From JAKACA01 sp963735115 (lineage in GTDB: Bacteria > Actinomycetota > Acidimicrobiia > Acidimicrobiales > Bog-793): a DNA stretch of 64,000 nucleotides. The stretch is from contig CAVTJR010000002.1 in the NCBI GenBank assembly GCA_963735115.1, positions 62,001 to 126,000 on the forward strand. Direction: 5' to 3'. The notes under the pieces are model-generated. The model was given only the letters and a program-made list of their open reading frames with translations, ran no database searches and had not been told where the DNA came from. Position numbers and translations under genes: made by a program. This document shows positions 51,560-60,304 of the stretch, one piece after another. Position 1 is the stretch's first letter, and each line of letters begins with the position of its first letter.

Positions 51560-53326
51560 ATGAACCGACCGCACACGAGCTTTGACCGCGAGGTGGCCCT
51601 GCAACGCCTCAGGGACGAGGACTTCGACGTCCTCGTGATCGGGGGTGGCATCACCGGCGCCGGCGTCGCCCTCGACGCCGCCGCCCGAGGCCTGCGCACC
51701 GCTCTCGTCGAGCGGGCTGACTTCGCCTCTGGCACGTCGTCCAAATCCTCCAAGCTCGTCCATGGCGGACTGCGCTACCTCCAGCAGAAGGAGTTCGGCC
51801 TCGTCCGCGAGAACCTCGTCGAACGGCAGCGCCTCCTGCGCAATGCTCCCCATCTGGTCGAACCGCTCACCTTCCTCATCCCGCTCTTCGGCAAGGGCGG
51901 CGTCGTCGACAAGAGCATCGTCAAGGGCTACTCGGTGGCATTGTGGCTCTACGACATCGGGGGTGGTTGGCGCATCGGGAAGCGGCACGGCAAGGTGACC
52001 GCCGAGGAGATCTATGCCCATCTGCCGACGCTGAGGCGAGGGCGGGTGGTGGCGGGGTTTCTCTATTACGATGCCCGCGCCGACGATGCCCGCCTGACCT
52101 TGACCGTGGTGCGGACGGCGGTGCTCGAGCACGGCGCCGTGGCCGCCAACTACGCCCCGGTCACGAGCCTCCTGAAGGACTCCTCCGGCCAGATCAGCGG
52201 CGCCCGCGTCGTACCCCGCACTCACGGAGGCGACAGGCCCGCTATCGAGGTGAGGGCACGGGTCGTCGTGAACGCCACCGGGATCTGGGCCGACGAGGTG
52301 CGCTCGCTCGATGGCGGCCTCCTCCGTCATGACCTGCGGCCCGCCAAGGGCATCCACTTGACCGTCAGCCGGTCCAAGCTGCCGTGCGACGTCGCTGCCA
52401 TCATCCCTGCCGGCGAGAAGCGGTCCATCTTCGTCGTCCCGTGGGGCGATTACACCTACCTCGGCACAACGGACACCGACTACACAGGGGAGTTGGACGA
52501 CCCGGAGGTGGCCAACGACGACGTCGACTACGTGCTGGCGGCCGTCAACGCCGTCGTGACGGAGCCGCTCACCCGAGCAGACATCACGGCCACCTGGGCC
52601 GGGCTGCGGCCGCTGCTGGCCGCAAGACCCCACCACAAGGCGCCAAGCGCCCGCACCGCCGACCTGTCGCGGCGCCACCGAGTCATTGTGTCCGAGGATG
52701 GGCTGGTGACCATCACCGGCGGCAAGCTGACGACGTACCGGAAGATGGCCGAGGACGCCCTCACAGCAGTCGGCAAGGTGCTCGGACGCAAGCTCGGATC
52801 GTCCCCGACGAAACGACTGAAACTGCGCGGTGCCGAGAATGCCCGCGGCTCGGTCAGGCCCACAGCGGGAGGGGGGCGTGAGGGCGACAGGCTGCTCGCT
52901 TCCCTCGCCGAGCGTTACGGTGGCGAGGCGCCGGCGGTCGCGAGCCTGATCGAGCAGCGCAGCGAGCTCGCTCAGCCGCTCGTGCCGGGTCTGCCGTACT
53001 TCGCCTGCGAAGCGGTCTATGCCGTCCGCTACGAGATGGCCCAGCGCCTCGAGGACGTGCTCGCTCGGCGCACTCGAGCGCTCTTGCTCGACGCGAACGC
53101 CAGCCGCCATGCCGCTGCCGGCGTCGCCAAGATCATGGCAAGCGAGCTCGGTTGGGACAGAACCCGAACCGATGCGGAGGTCGCGTCGTTGCTCGATCTC
53201 GTCGATCGCGAGCTCGCAGCAGTGGGCGAACCCGTAGGGGAACCCGCGGGCGGACCTGCGGCCCGTTCTTCGAACGCCGACCCGCCCGCGGGCGGCTCCG
53301 ACCCACCCATCGAGGTCGGAGCGTGA
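51560..53326 (+). CDS. glpD: Glycerol-3-phosphate dehydrogenase (FAD-dependent)
   Basis: A 588-residue membrane-associated flavoprotein oxidising glycerol 3-phosphate to dihydroxyacetone phosphate and passing electrons to quinone. 'DEDFDVLVIGGGITGAGVALDAA' region: Rossmann GxGxxG. Then 'VERADFASGTSSKSSKLVHG', 'GLRYLQQKEFGLVRENLVER', 'RVVVNATGIWADEVRSLDGG', and the C-terminal helical domain 'GGKLTTYRKMAEDALTAVGK'. ATG 51560 is chosen from the family N-terminus; an upstream in-frame ATG adds 7 residues. It is the first gene of a three-gene set joined by overlaps. Confidence 0.94.
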   Translation: MNRPHTSFDREVALQRLRDEDFDVLVIGGGITGAGVALDAAARGLRTALVERADFASGTSSKSSKLVHGGLRYLQQKEFGLVRENLVERQRLLRNAPHLVEPLTFLIPLFGKGGVVDKSIVKGYSVALWLYDIGGGWRIGKRHGKVTAEEIYAHLPTLRRGRVVAGFLYYDARADDARLTLTVVRTAVLEHGAVAANYAPVTSLLKDSSGQISGARVVPRTHGGDRPAIEVRARVVVNATGIWADEVRSLDGGLLRHDLRPAKGIHLTVSRSKLPCDVAAIIPAGEKRSIFVVPWGDYTYLGTTDTDYTGELDDPEVANDDVDYVLAAVNAVVTEPLTRADITATWAGLRPLLAARPHHKAPSARTADLSRRHRVIVSEDGLVTITGGKLTTYRKMAEDALTAVGKVLGRKLGSSPTKRLKLRGAENARGSVRPTAGGGREGDRLLASLAERYGGEAPAVASLIEQRSELAQPLVPGLPYFACEAVYAVRYEMAQRLEDVLARRTRALLLDANASRHAAAGVAKIMASELGWDRTRTDAEVASLLDLVDRELAAVGEPVGEPAGGPAARSSNADPPAGGSDPPIEVGA

Positions 53327-54993
53327 AGGCGGGCCAACCGACGCCGCCCATCGAGTTCGCCGGCGGGGCGGCCGCTGCCGGCGAGCACTTCGGGGGTCGG
53401 CGGGTCGAAGTGAGCTCCGAATGGCTCGAGCGGCTGCGTGGAGCTTGCGCCAGCCTCGAGACGTCTCCAGCTGCGACCGCAGAGGCAGGTCGGGACTGGT
53501 GGCCGCTCACGCAGCGCTGGGCTCTCGAAGGAGCCACCCCAGCGCGGCCGGCAGCCGTCGCCCGCCCCGTGAACGCCAGCGAGGTGGCTGCGATCGTGGC
53601 CTTGTGCACCGAGTCGGACGTTCCCGTCACGGCTGCGGGCGGCAGGAGCGGGGTGTGTGGTGCCTCCATACCTGTGTTCGGAGGCGTCCTCCTCGACACC
53701 TGCGGGCTCGTCGGAATCCTCGGCGTCGACGGCGACTCGCTTCTCGTCGATGTCGCCGCCGGCACTTTCGGTCCCGATCTCGAGCGGGAGCTTCGCAGCG
53801 AGCACGGCCTCACTGTCGGGCACTGGCCGCAGTCGATCGACCTTGCCACCGTCGGCGGTTGGATCGCCTGTCGGGGCGCTGGCCAGTACTCCACCCGATA
53901 CGGGAAGATCGAGGACATGGTCGCCGGACTCGAGGTCGTCCTGGCGACCGGGGAGACGATCCGGACGGGGGCCATGGCGGGCGCCGGCCCTCGCTCGGCC
54001 ATGGGCCCGGACCTGACGCAGTTGTTCGTGGGCAGCGAGGGCACCCTCGGGATCATCACGGCGGCCCGCTTGCGTGCTCATCCGGTGCCGCCTGCCGAAG
54101 AGCGGGTGGCGTACGGATTCCCGAGCTTCGCCGCCGGCATCGACGCACTCCGGCGCGCACTGAGACGAGGGGCCACACCTGCAGTCGTCCGCCTCTACGA
54201 CGAGCCGGAGTCGAGGCGCAGCTTCGACACGGACACCAACGTCCTCATCGCCCTCGACGAGGGCGATCCCGCCATCATCGGTGCCGCCATGTCGGTGCTC
54301 GGCGACGAGTGCGACTCGGCCGGGGCCGAGCGGCTGGACGACGGGCTCGTAGAACGTTGGCTCGACCACCGCAATGACGTGTCGGCGCTCGCCTCTGTGA
54401 CGCGTGCCGGCATCGTCGTCGACACCATCGAGATCTCGGCGCCATGGGCGGCCTTACACGCCATCTACTCAGAGGCGATCAGCGCTCTCGTGGCGATCGA
54501 GGGTTGCCTTGCCGCCACCGCTCACGAGTCACACGCCTACCTCGATGGTGCGTGCCTGTACTTCACGTTCGCCGGTCGTCAGCCATCGGGTGAGGCCGGC
54601 GACGCACGTGCTGGCCCGCCGCCCGAGAAGGTGTCCGATCTCATCGGCTCGGAAGCGGCCCTCGACGACAGATGGGCTGAAGCCTTCTATCGGGCGGCGT
54701 GGGCGGCCGTGCTGGCGGCAACGCGAGCGCACGGTGGCTCGATCTCGCATCATCACGGCATCGGGCTCGTGCGTGCCCCGTACCTGCCCGATGCGCTCGG
54801 CGGAGGCTATGGGGTTCTCGAGTCGCTCAAGAAGATGCTGGACCCGGCGGGTGTGCTGAACCCGGGCAAGCTGGGTTTCGAGTCGGCGTTCGGCCCGTCG
54901 CCCTGGACAGCGGGGTCGGCCAGTTCGGCGCCCTCAGTGGCTTCGGCCGGGTCGGGCGATTCGGCGCACTCAGCGGGTTCAGCAACGTCATGA
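53323..54993 (+). CDS. FAD-binding oxidase, alkyl-DHAP synthase-like
   Basis: A 556-residue flavoprotein of the VAO/p-cresol methylhydroxylase fold. FAD-binding: 'VTAAGGRSGVCGASIPVFGG', 'GHWPQSIDLATVGGWIACRG', 'AGQYSTRYGKIEDMVAGLEV', 'LFVGSEGTLGIITAARLRAH'. The C-terminal 'RAHGGSISHHHGIGLVRAPY' matches the HHH motif of alkyldihydroxyacetonephosphate synthase, which swaps an acyl for an alkyl group to begin ether-lipid synthesis. A lactate/glycolate-type oxidase is the alternative. GTG 53323 overlaps the glpD stop and its own stop overlaps glpK. The last 25 residues are a Ser/Ala/Gly repeat tail. Confidence 0.82.
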   Translation: MKAGQPTPPIEFAGGAAAAGEHFGGRRVEVSSEWLERLRGACASLETSPAATAEAGRDWWPLTQRWALEGATPARPAAVARPVNASEVAAIVALCTESDVPVTAAGGRSGVCGASIPVFGGVLLDTCGLVGILGVDGDSLLVDVAAGTFGPDLERELRSEHGLTVGHWPQSIDLATVGGWIACRGAGQYSTRYGKIEDMVAGLEVVLATGETIRTGAMAGAGPRSAMGPDLTQLFVGSEGTLGIITAARLRAHPVPPAEERVAYGFPSFAAGIDALRRALRRGATPAVVRLYDEPESRRSFDTDTNVLIALDEGDPAIIGAAMSVLGDECDSAGAERLDDGLVERWLDHRNDVSALASVTRAGIVVDTIEISAPWAALHAIYSEAISALVAIEGCLAATAHESHAYLDGACLYFTFAGRQPSGEAGDARAGPPPEKVSDLIGSEAALDDRWAEAFYRAAWAAVLAATRAHGGSISHHHGIGLVRAPYLPDALGGGYGVLESLKKMLDPAGVLNPGKLGFESAFGPSPWTAGSASSAPSVASAGSGDSAHSAGSATS

Positions 54994-56432
54994 GTGTCCT
55001 CGTCGTCGACGTCGGCACCTCAGGGGTCCGCGCTGCGGTCGTCCGCAGCGACGCAAGCGTGACAGAGGTCCATCACCGAGAGGTGCTGCCGGTGTCACCG
55101 GCACAGGGTTTCGTCGAGTTCGATGCCACCTTGATGGCCGACGCCGTGCTCGAGGTCGCCGGTGCGGCACTGGCCGCAGGTGGCCCCGTCCAAGCAGTCG
55201 GTATCGCCGACCAGCGCGCCTCGACCATCGTGTGGGACCGGGAGTCCGGCGAGCCCGTGGCGCCCGGCATCGGCTGGCAGGATCTGCGTACGGTCGGGAT
55301 GTGCCTGATGCTCAGGGAGCAGGGAATCCGCCTGGCCCCGAACCAGTCGGCAACGAAACTCGCCATGCTCCTCGATCTCGCCGATCCCGGCCGGGAACGG
55401 CAGCTCTGTTTCGGGACCGTCGACTCCTGGGTGGCCTGGGTGCTTTCGGGTGGGCACCTGCACGTGACCGACCATACCAACGCCGGCGTCACGGGGCTCG
55501 TAACGAACAATGGTGCCGGCTGGGATCTGGAGCTGTGCGAGGCGCTGCGGATCCCCGAGAGCGTCTTGCCGACCCTTGTGTCCTCGACCGGCGTGATCGG
55601 TGAGGCGTCCGCTCTCGAAGGGGCGCCGCTCATCGCCGGGATCGCCGGGGACCAGCAGGCATCCCTTGTCGGTCAAGGCTGCCTCGGGCCGGGCAGTGCC
55701 AAGGCGACGTTCGGCACGGGTGGCATGCTCGACTGCTGCGTCGGACCGAAGCGGCCGGAGTTTCCGCAGCGGGGCGCCGCCGGCACGTTCCCCATCGTCG
55801 CTTGGAGTCACTCCGGCGAGCTCACGTGGGGGCTCGAAGCCGTCATGCTCTCGGCGGGCTCGTGCGTCGAATGGCTCCGCGACGATCTTGGAATCGTCAG
55901 CACTGCTGCCGAAACAGATTCGATCGCCGCTCAGGTCCCCGACACCGGCGGTGTCTTCTTCGTGCCAGCGCTTCTCGGTCTCGGGACGCCCGTGTGGGAC
56001 TTCGGCGCCCGCGGCACCCTCGTCGGCATCACGCGAGGCACGACCCGCCATGAGGTCGTCCGGGCCGTGCTCGAAGGCGTCGCCCACCGCGGCGCCGATT
56101 TGCTCGAAGCCGTCATCGCCGACTCCGGGCTCGACGTCGACGTCCTCAAGGTCGACGGCGGCATGAGCGCCAATGCGACGTTCGTGCAGGCGTTGGCGGA
56201 TGCCAGCGGGCACCGAATCGAGGTGGCGCCGGTCACGGAAGCGACGACGCTCGGTGCGGCGTTCTTGGCCGGGACAGCAACCGGCGTGTGGGCGTCACTC
56301 GCGGAAGCCGCCGCCCTCGTGCGGCCGCGGCTCGTCGTCGATCCGGCGCGCCGCCTCGACAGAGCCCGCTGGCTCGAAGCCCGCAGCCGTGCCGAGCGCA
56401 CCGTGCCGGAGCTGTCGACGCTGGAATTCTGA
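54990..56432 (+). CDS. glpK: Glycerol kinase (FGGY family)
   Basis: 480 residues. Phosphate-1 loop 'VLVVDVGTSGVRAAVVRSDA', 'GIADQRASTIVWDRESGEPV', 'APGIGWQDLRTVGMCLM', 'AGDQQASLVGQGCLGPGSAK', and the C-terminal adenosine loop 'LKVDGGMSANATFVQALADA'. It phosphorylates glycerol to glycerol 3-phosphate, the GlpD substrate. The first loop is DVGTSGVR rather than the usual DQGTTSSR, so activity on a related polyol is possible. ATG 54990 overlaps the preceding stop (ATGA). No glycerol facilitator gene is nearby. Confidence 0.88.
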   Translation: MSVLVVDVGTSGVRAAVVRSDASVTEVHHREVLPVSPAQGFVEFDATLMADAVLEVAGAALAAGGPVQAVGIADQRASTIVWDRESGEPVAPGIGWQDLRTVGMCLMLREQGIRLAPNQSATKLAMLLDLADPGRERQLCFGTVDSWVAWVLSGGHLHVTDHTNAGVTGLVTNNGAGWDLELCEALRIPESVLPTLVSSTGVIGEASALEGAPLIAGIAGDQQASLVGQGCLGPGSAKATFGTGGMLDCCVGPKRPEFPQRGAAGTFPIVAWSHSGELTWGLEAVMLSAGSCVEWLRDDLGIVSTAAETDSIAAQVPDTGGVFFVPALLGLGTPVWDFGARGTLVGITRGTTRHEVVRAVLEGVAHRGADLLEAVIADSGLDVDVLKVDGGMSANATFVQALADASGHRIEVAPVTEATTLGAAFLAGTATGVWASLAEAAALVRPRLVVDPARRLDRARWLEARSRAERTVPELSTLEF

Positions 56433-56542
56433 GGGCCCGGGCGACACCGCAAAGGGAGCGGCGCCAGGCCGCGCCAGGGCATCACGGCTCGGGACAGCTC
56501 GGGAAAGCCCGGCACAGGGCCGCCGCGCTCAGGGCGTGCAGC

Positions 56543-57013
56543 TCAGCTCGCCCTGTCTAGACGTACAGCGAAGCAGCCCGCCCGGGCGAAGTGAGCGTGC
56601 AGGTAGGCGACGTCGGGGGCGGCGAGCATGCGGGCGGCCGCCTCCTCGAGGTCGGTGCCTTCGACGATCTCGGACTCGATCATGAAGTGGGCGGCGTCGT
56701 AGGCACGCACGGCCAGGAGCCGGCGGAGGAGTTGCGGCGGGATGGCGTCGCCGTCGAAGTCTTCGCAACCGCCCTCGTGCACGAAGATCGGGCCGGCGCC
56801 GGTGTACGGGCTCTGCCCGAGAAACGGGTCATACGACACCAACCTCATCGTCTCGCCCACGAGGCCGTCCCGCAGGCAGCTACGGCACGGGTAGGAGTTG
56901 GGCGCCTCGACGCTGAGCGCAACGCCGGCGGACGTCGGACAAAGCGGCGCCGGCATCGGGCGCAGGCGGAAGGCGGTCTGGGTCACAGGTGATGTCGACG
57001 TCATGGTCTCCAT
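56543..57013 (-). CDS. DUF1203 domain protein
   Basis: 156 residues. The family pattern is visible: 'FRLRPMPAPLCPTSAG', 'SYPCRSCLRDGLVGETMRLV', 'SYDPFLGQSPYTGAGPIFVH' and 'ARAYDAAHFMIESEIVEGT'-like blocks up to the end ('YLHAHFARAGCFAVRLDRA'). The CxxC in 'PCRSC' is characteristic and could bind a metal. No function is known for this family. ATG 57013 has an AAGG about 7 bases before it; ATG 57004 is the alternative. Cytoplasmic. Confidence 0.85.
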   Translation of the reverse strand: METMTSTSPVTQTAFRLRPMPAPLCPTSAGVALSVEAPNSYPCRSCLRDGLVGETMRLVSYDPFLGQSPYTGAGPIFVHEGGCEDFDGDAIPPQLLRRLLAVRAYDAAHFMIESEIVEGTDLEEAAARMLAAPDVAYLHAHFARAGCFAVRLDRAS

Positions 57014-57156
57014 CGTGAGGCCTTGCGCTCCCGATGTCTGGCGGGTTTCGGCCGTGCATCTGCACCGGCCTCGCCGCACCAGAGCCGGCGGCCGATCGCA
57101 GCCGGACACCCCTTGACCCCTCCAGCCGCCCCCGCCGCGTCGCGTGGCACCCGGCC

Positions 57157-57813
57157 TCACCGGCGAGCGATGACGAGGCAGCCTCGCTTCGTCAGCCAGA
57201 CGGGAGGAACGACGCGGTCGGCCGCCCTTGCCGGCAGGAAGTGGGAGCGGCAATAGCGAAGGACGGCTGGGGCGTCCGGAAGATAGGTCATGGGGGCGTC
57301 CCAGCGCTCGACCGTGACGTGGTCGAACACCGACGAGACGATCGACTCCGCCTCCTCGGCATCGAAACCCGTCGCCGGATAGCCATCCGTCAACTCGGGA
57401 TCGTTCCTGCGACTGGAGGTACTGGCGAACAACAGTCCTCCCGGCCGCAGGACCCGCTTGGCTTCCCCGATCGCGTGGACCGGGTCGTCCAGGTGATAGA
57501 GCATCCACAGCATGGCGACCGACCCGGCGACGCCATCTCGAAACGGCAGGTTCGTGGCGTCGGCCCTGAGCTTGGGAGGGGACGCCGTCACGAGTTGTGC
57601 CGGTGAGCTGTCAACGAGGATCGTCGGCCAGCCCTCCGGAAGGACAGCTGCGAGACGTCCCTGACCGCCGCCGATATCGAGGGTCGGCGTCGCCATCTCC
57701 AGGCTGATCCGCTTGGCGACACCTTCGTGGACATCGCCGAAGACCTGTGTGGACGGATCTCGATTCGCCCACCGCTCCGGGTCGGAGTCGTAGTCGACCG
57801 GCAGTTTCGACAT
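57157..57813 (-). CDS. Class I SAM-dependent methyltransferase
   Basis: 218 residues with a standard Rossmann methyltransferase core: motif I 'TPTLDIGGGQGRLAAVLPEG', acidic end of strand 2 in 'TILVDSSPAQLVTASPPKL', 'DATNLPFRDGVAGSVAMLWM' and the post-motif 'AKRVLRPGGLLFASTSSRRN'. The acceptor is unknown. ATG 57813. It runs in the same direction as the DUF1203 gene, 143 bases upstream of it. Confidence 0.87.
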   Translation of the reverse strand: MSKLPVDYDSDPERWANRDPSTQVFGDVHEGVAKRISLEMATPTLDIGGGQGRLAAVLPEGWPTILVDSSPAQLVTASPPKLRADATNLPFRDGVAGSVAMLWMLYHLDDPVHAIGEAKRVLRPGGLLFASTSSRRNDPELTDGYPATGFDAEEAESIVSSVFDHVTVERWDAPMTYLPDAPAVLRYCRSHFLPARAADRVVPPVWLTKRGCLVIARR

Positions 57814-58085
57814 CGTTTGTCACGATAGGTCTGCCCCTCGGCCGTTGACACCGCCCCTGCCCTGCCGGATGCACCACGCCTTATCGAGCGAGGTATGCGA
57901 GGGCCGCCGCGCCGTCATCGGGACCACCGTGAGCAAGGCGTCAGAGGCGACCCTGCAGCCGCCACCCTGCAGCGTGAGTCGCAAGGTGCAGACCTGCGGT
58001 CATCGGTGCCCCGATTCGGCCAGTACGCTTGCTGGGCGCCTCGTAGGGAAGGTGGGCGGGTGAGCGACCAAAGGAAAACGACGCC

Positions 58086-59294
58086 GTGACGGCAGATGAC
58101 GCCCTGTCGACAGTGGGTGGATCGCCGATGGCCAGCTCGTCAGTTGCTCGGCCCTCAGTCGCGGGAGGAACCGCAGAGGGAACCGCGGGCCGTGCCGCCC
58201 GAGGGGCCGCCTCCGTCACTTCAGCCAGATCGGCATCGGAAGCCGCCTCACGTCCGGTCACGCAAGCGCCGCCACCTCGAGCCCCGAACACCGCCGGCAC
58301 GACCGATGCCGGCACCATCGGCGCCGGCACCATCGCGAGCGCCTCGGGCGTCACGGCCGACGACGCCGTTCGCGTCGCCGCCGACCTCTTCGCCAACATC
58401 TCCAGCGTCGTGCGAGGGACGCCCTATGCGTGCGCCATCGCCACTACCTCCGTCCTCGCCGGCGGCCACCTCCTCATCGACGACGTCCCCGGGGTCGGAA
58501 AGACGATGCTCGCCAAGGCAGTTGCCGTATCGATCGGCGCCCGCCTCGCCCGCATCCAGGGACACCCCGACCTCCTGCCGTCCGACATCACGGGCATCAG
58601 CATCTACAACCAGGCGACGGACGTTTGGGAGTTCCGGCCGGGCCCCGTGTTCGCCCACGTCGTGCTGTTCGACGAGCTGAACCGCACCCCACCGCGGAGC
58701 CAGGCCGCCCTCCTCGAGGCGATGGAGGAGCGCCAGGTGAGCGTCGACGGCGAGTCGTGGCCGCTCCCCCACCCCCACCTCGTCCTCGCCACACAGAACC
58801 CGATCGACCAGGCGGGGACCTACCCGTTGGTCGAGAGCCAGATGGACCGCTTCCTCCTGGCGACACGCCTGGGCTACCCGGACGCCGACACCGAGACGTC
58901 GCTCGCCCTCAGCCACGGTGCCCAGCCGCGGCTGAGCGATCTCCGCCCCGTCTGTTCGCCGGAGCTGCTCGCCGCCGTCCAGGAAGTGGTGTCCGATCTC
59001 ACCTTGACGAACGACGTCGCCCGCTACGCCGTGTCGATCGTGCGAGCGAGCCGGGAGGCGCCGGGTGTCCGGCTCGGCGGCAGCCCGCGTGCGGCCATCG
59101 CCCTGCTGGCCGCCGCCCGTGCGAACGCAGTAGTCCGAGGACGTACCTACGTGCTGCCCGACGATGTGAAGGCGGTTGCCATCTCCGTCCTCGCCCATCG
59201 CCTCGTCACCGAGTCAAGCGGCGCCGGGGCCCTCGAATCCGGTGCCGCCGCGGTGCGACACCTGCTGGACGCCGTCCCGAGCCCCCGACCCTGA
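58086..59294 (+). CDS. MoxR-family AAA+ ATPase
   Basis: 402 residues. The first 90 are a Ser/Thr/Ala-rich disordered extension. The AAA core follows: Walker A 'LLIDDVPGVGKTMLAKAVAV', 'RIQGHPDLLPSDITGISIYN', Walker B 'VVLFDELNRTPPRSQAALLE', sensor 1 'LVLATQNPIDQAGTYPLVES' and sensor 2 'VRLGGSPRAAIALLAAARAN'. MoxR ATPases act as chaperones that mature or load metal or protein complexes, typically with DUF58 and transglutaminase-like partners. Start is GTG 58086. The N-terminal extension is unusual for the family. Confidence 0.92.
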   Translation: MTADDALSTVGGSPMASSSVARPSVAGGTAEGTAGRAARGAASVTSARSASEAASRPVTQAPPPRAPNTAGTTDAGTIGAGTIASASGVTADDAVRVAADLFANISSVVRGTPYACAIATTSVLAGGHLLIDDVPGVGKTMLAKAVAVSIGARLARIQGHPDLLPSDITGISIYNQATDVWEFRPGPVFAHVVLFDELNRTPPRSQAALLEAMEERQVSVDGESWPLPHPHLVLATQNPIDQAGTYPLVESQMDRFLLATRLGYPDADTETSLALSHGAQPRLSDLRPVCSPELLAAVQEVVSDLTLTNDVARYAVSIVRASREAPGVRLGGSPRAAIALLAAARANAVVRGRTYVLPDDVKAVAISVLAHRLVTESSGAGALESGAAAVRHLLDAVPSPRP

Positions 59295-59317
59295 GCCTCG
59301 CAAGCCTCGCAACGGTG

Positions 59318-60304
59318 ATGAGCGAGAGCGATCGCCATCGTGCGCCGGCGGCACCATCGGAGCGACGATCGCTGAGAGCGGCGAGCTCGCAACGACGAAA
59401 ACGCCTCCGCCACGTGCCTCGACCGGACCGGTTCCTCGGGCCGGTCGCCTCGGCGCTCTTGCTGCTCGTGGTGTTCGGCGCCGTCGCCCACGCCAGCGGT
59501 TCCGGTTGGGTGCAGGCAATCGGTGCGGTGACGGCAGGCCTCGCCTGCGTTGGCATGATCGGGCCGGCGCTGCTCGTGTCCCGCCTCAAGGTGATGTGCG
59601 TGGCGGCTCCCCGCGATGCCACGAGCGGCGAGCCGCTCGTCATCGAGCTCGTCGCCAATCATCCGCTCCGGTGCACGCCCGCCCGACCACGCGGCCGCGC
59701 CAAGGTGCTCCCGGCGGGTGAGCCCATCGCCGTCACGGTCACACCGCCGCACAGGGGCGTGCTCTCGTCGGTTCGACTCCAGCTGGCGACGGCTGCTCCC
59801 TTGGGGCTGCTCTGGTGGTCGCTGGACCGGGTCGTGATGCTGCCGGTGACCGTCTCCGTCGCTCCAGCGGTCAGCCACGACAGCGTCCCCGAATCGCATG
59901 CCGGCGGAGACGACGAGGGCCAGGGCCGTCCGGTTCTCTCCGAGACCGGCGAGATCCGCGGTGTTCGCGCCTACCGGCACGGCGACAGTCGCCGGCGGGT
60001 GCACTGGCGCGCCACTGCTCATACGAGTTCGCTCATGGTGCGCGAGACCGAGGAGATCCCGGATACTCCCGTCAAGATCGTCCTCGACCTCTCCGAGGAC
60101 CCCGAGCAAGCGGAGAAACAAGCCGCCGACGCCATGGGCGCCGTTGAGTATCTCCTCGCCTGCCGCAAGCGGGTGATGCTCGAGACCGTAGAAAGCGGCC
60201 AACGAGTGTCCGCCCTCGTGTCCGACCGGCGCAACGCTGGAAGGCGCCTCGCACGAGCAGGACGCAACCCGTACGCGGACCTCCCGACCGGCGTGGAGCC
60301 GTGA
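59318..60304 (+). CDS. DUF58-domain membrane protein
   Basis: 328 residues. Two adjacent membrane helices ('GPVASALLLLVVFGAVAHAS', 'AIGAVTAGLACVGMIGPALL') are followed by a beta domain and the DUF58/VWA-like signature 'ETGEIRGVRAYRHGDSRRRV' with 'HWRATAHTSSLMVRETEE'. It partners MoxR ATPases, probably at the membrane. ATG 59318, or GTG 59315 one codon earlier, 20-odd bases after the MoxR stop. Its own stop overlaps the next start, showing a coupled operon. Confidence 0.9.
   Translation: MSESDRHRAPAAPSERRSLRAASSQRRKRLRHVPRPDRFLGPVASALLLLVVFGAVAHASGSGWVQAIGAVTAGLACVGMIGPALLVSRLKVMCVAAPRDATSGEPLVIELVANHPLRCTPARPRGRAKVLPAGEPIAVTVTPPHRGVLSSVRLQLATAAPLGLLWWSLDRVVMLPVTVSVAPAVSHDSVPESHAGGDDEGQGRPVLSETGEIRGVRAYRHGDSRRRVHWRATAHTSSLMVRETEEIPDTPVKIVLDLSEDPEQAEKQAADAMGAVEYLLACRKRVMLETVESGQRVSALVSDRRNAGRRLARAGRNPYADLPTGVEP

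Noticed and set aside
51165..51563. Short frames on both strands in the whiB-glpD gap
   Set aside because: No ribosome sites, no motifs, and mutually overlapping; the strong promoter in this gap explains its lower GC.
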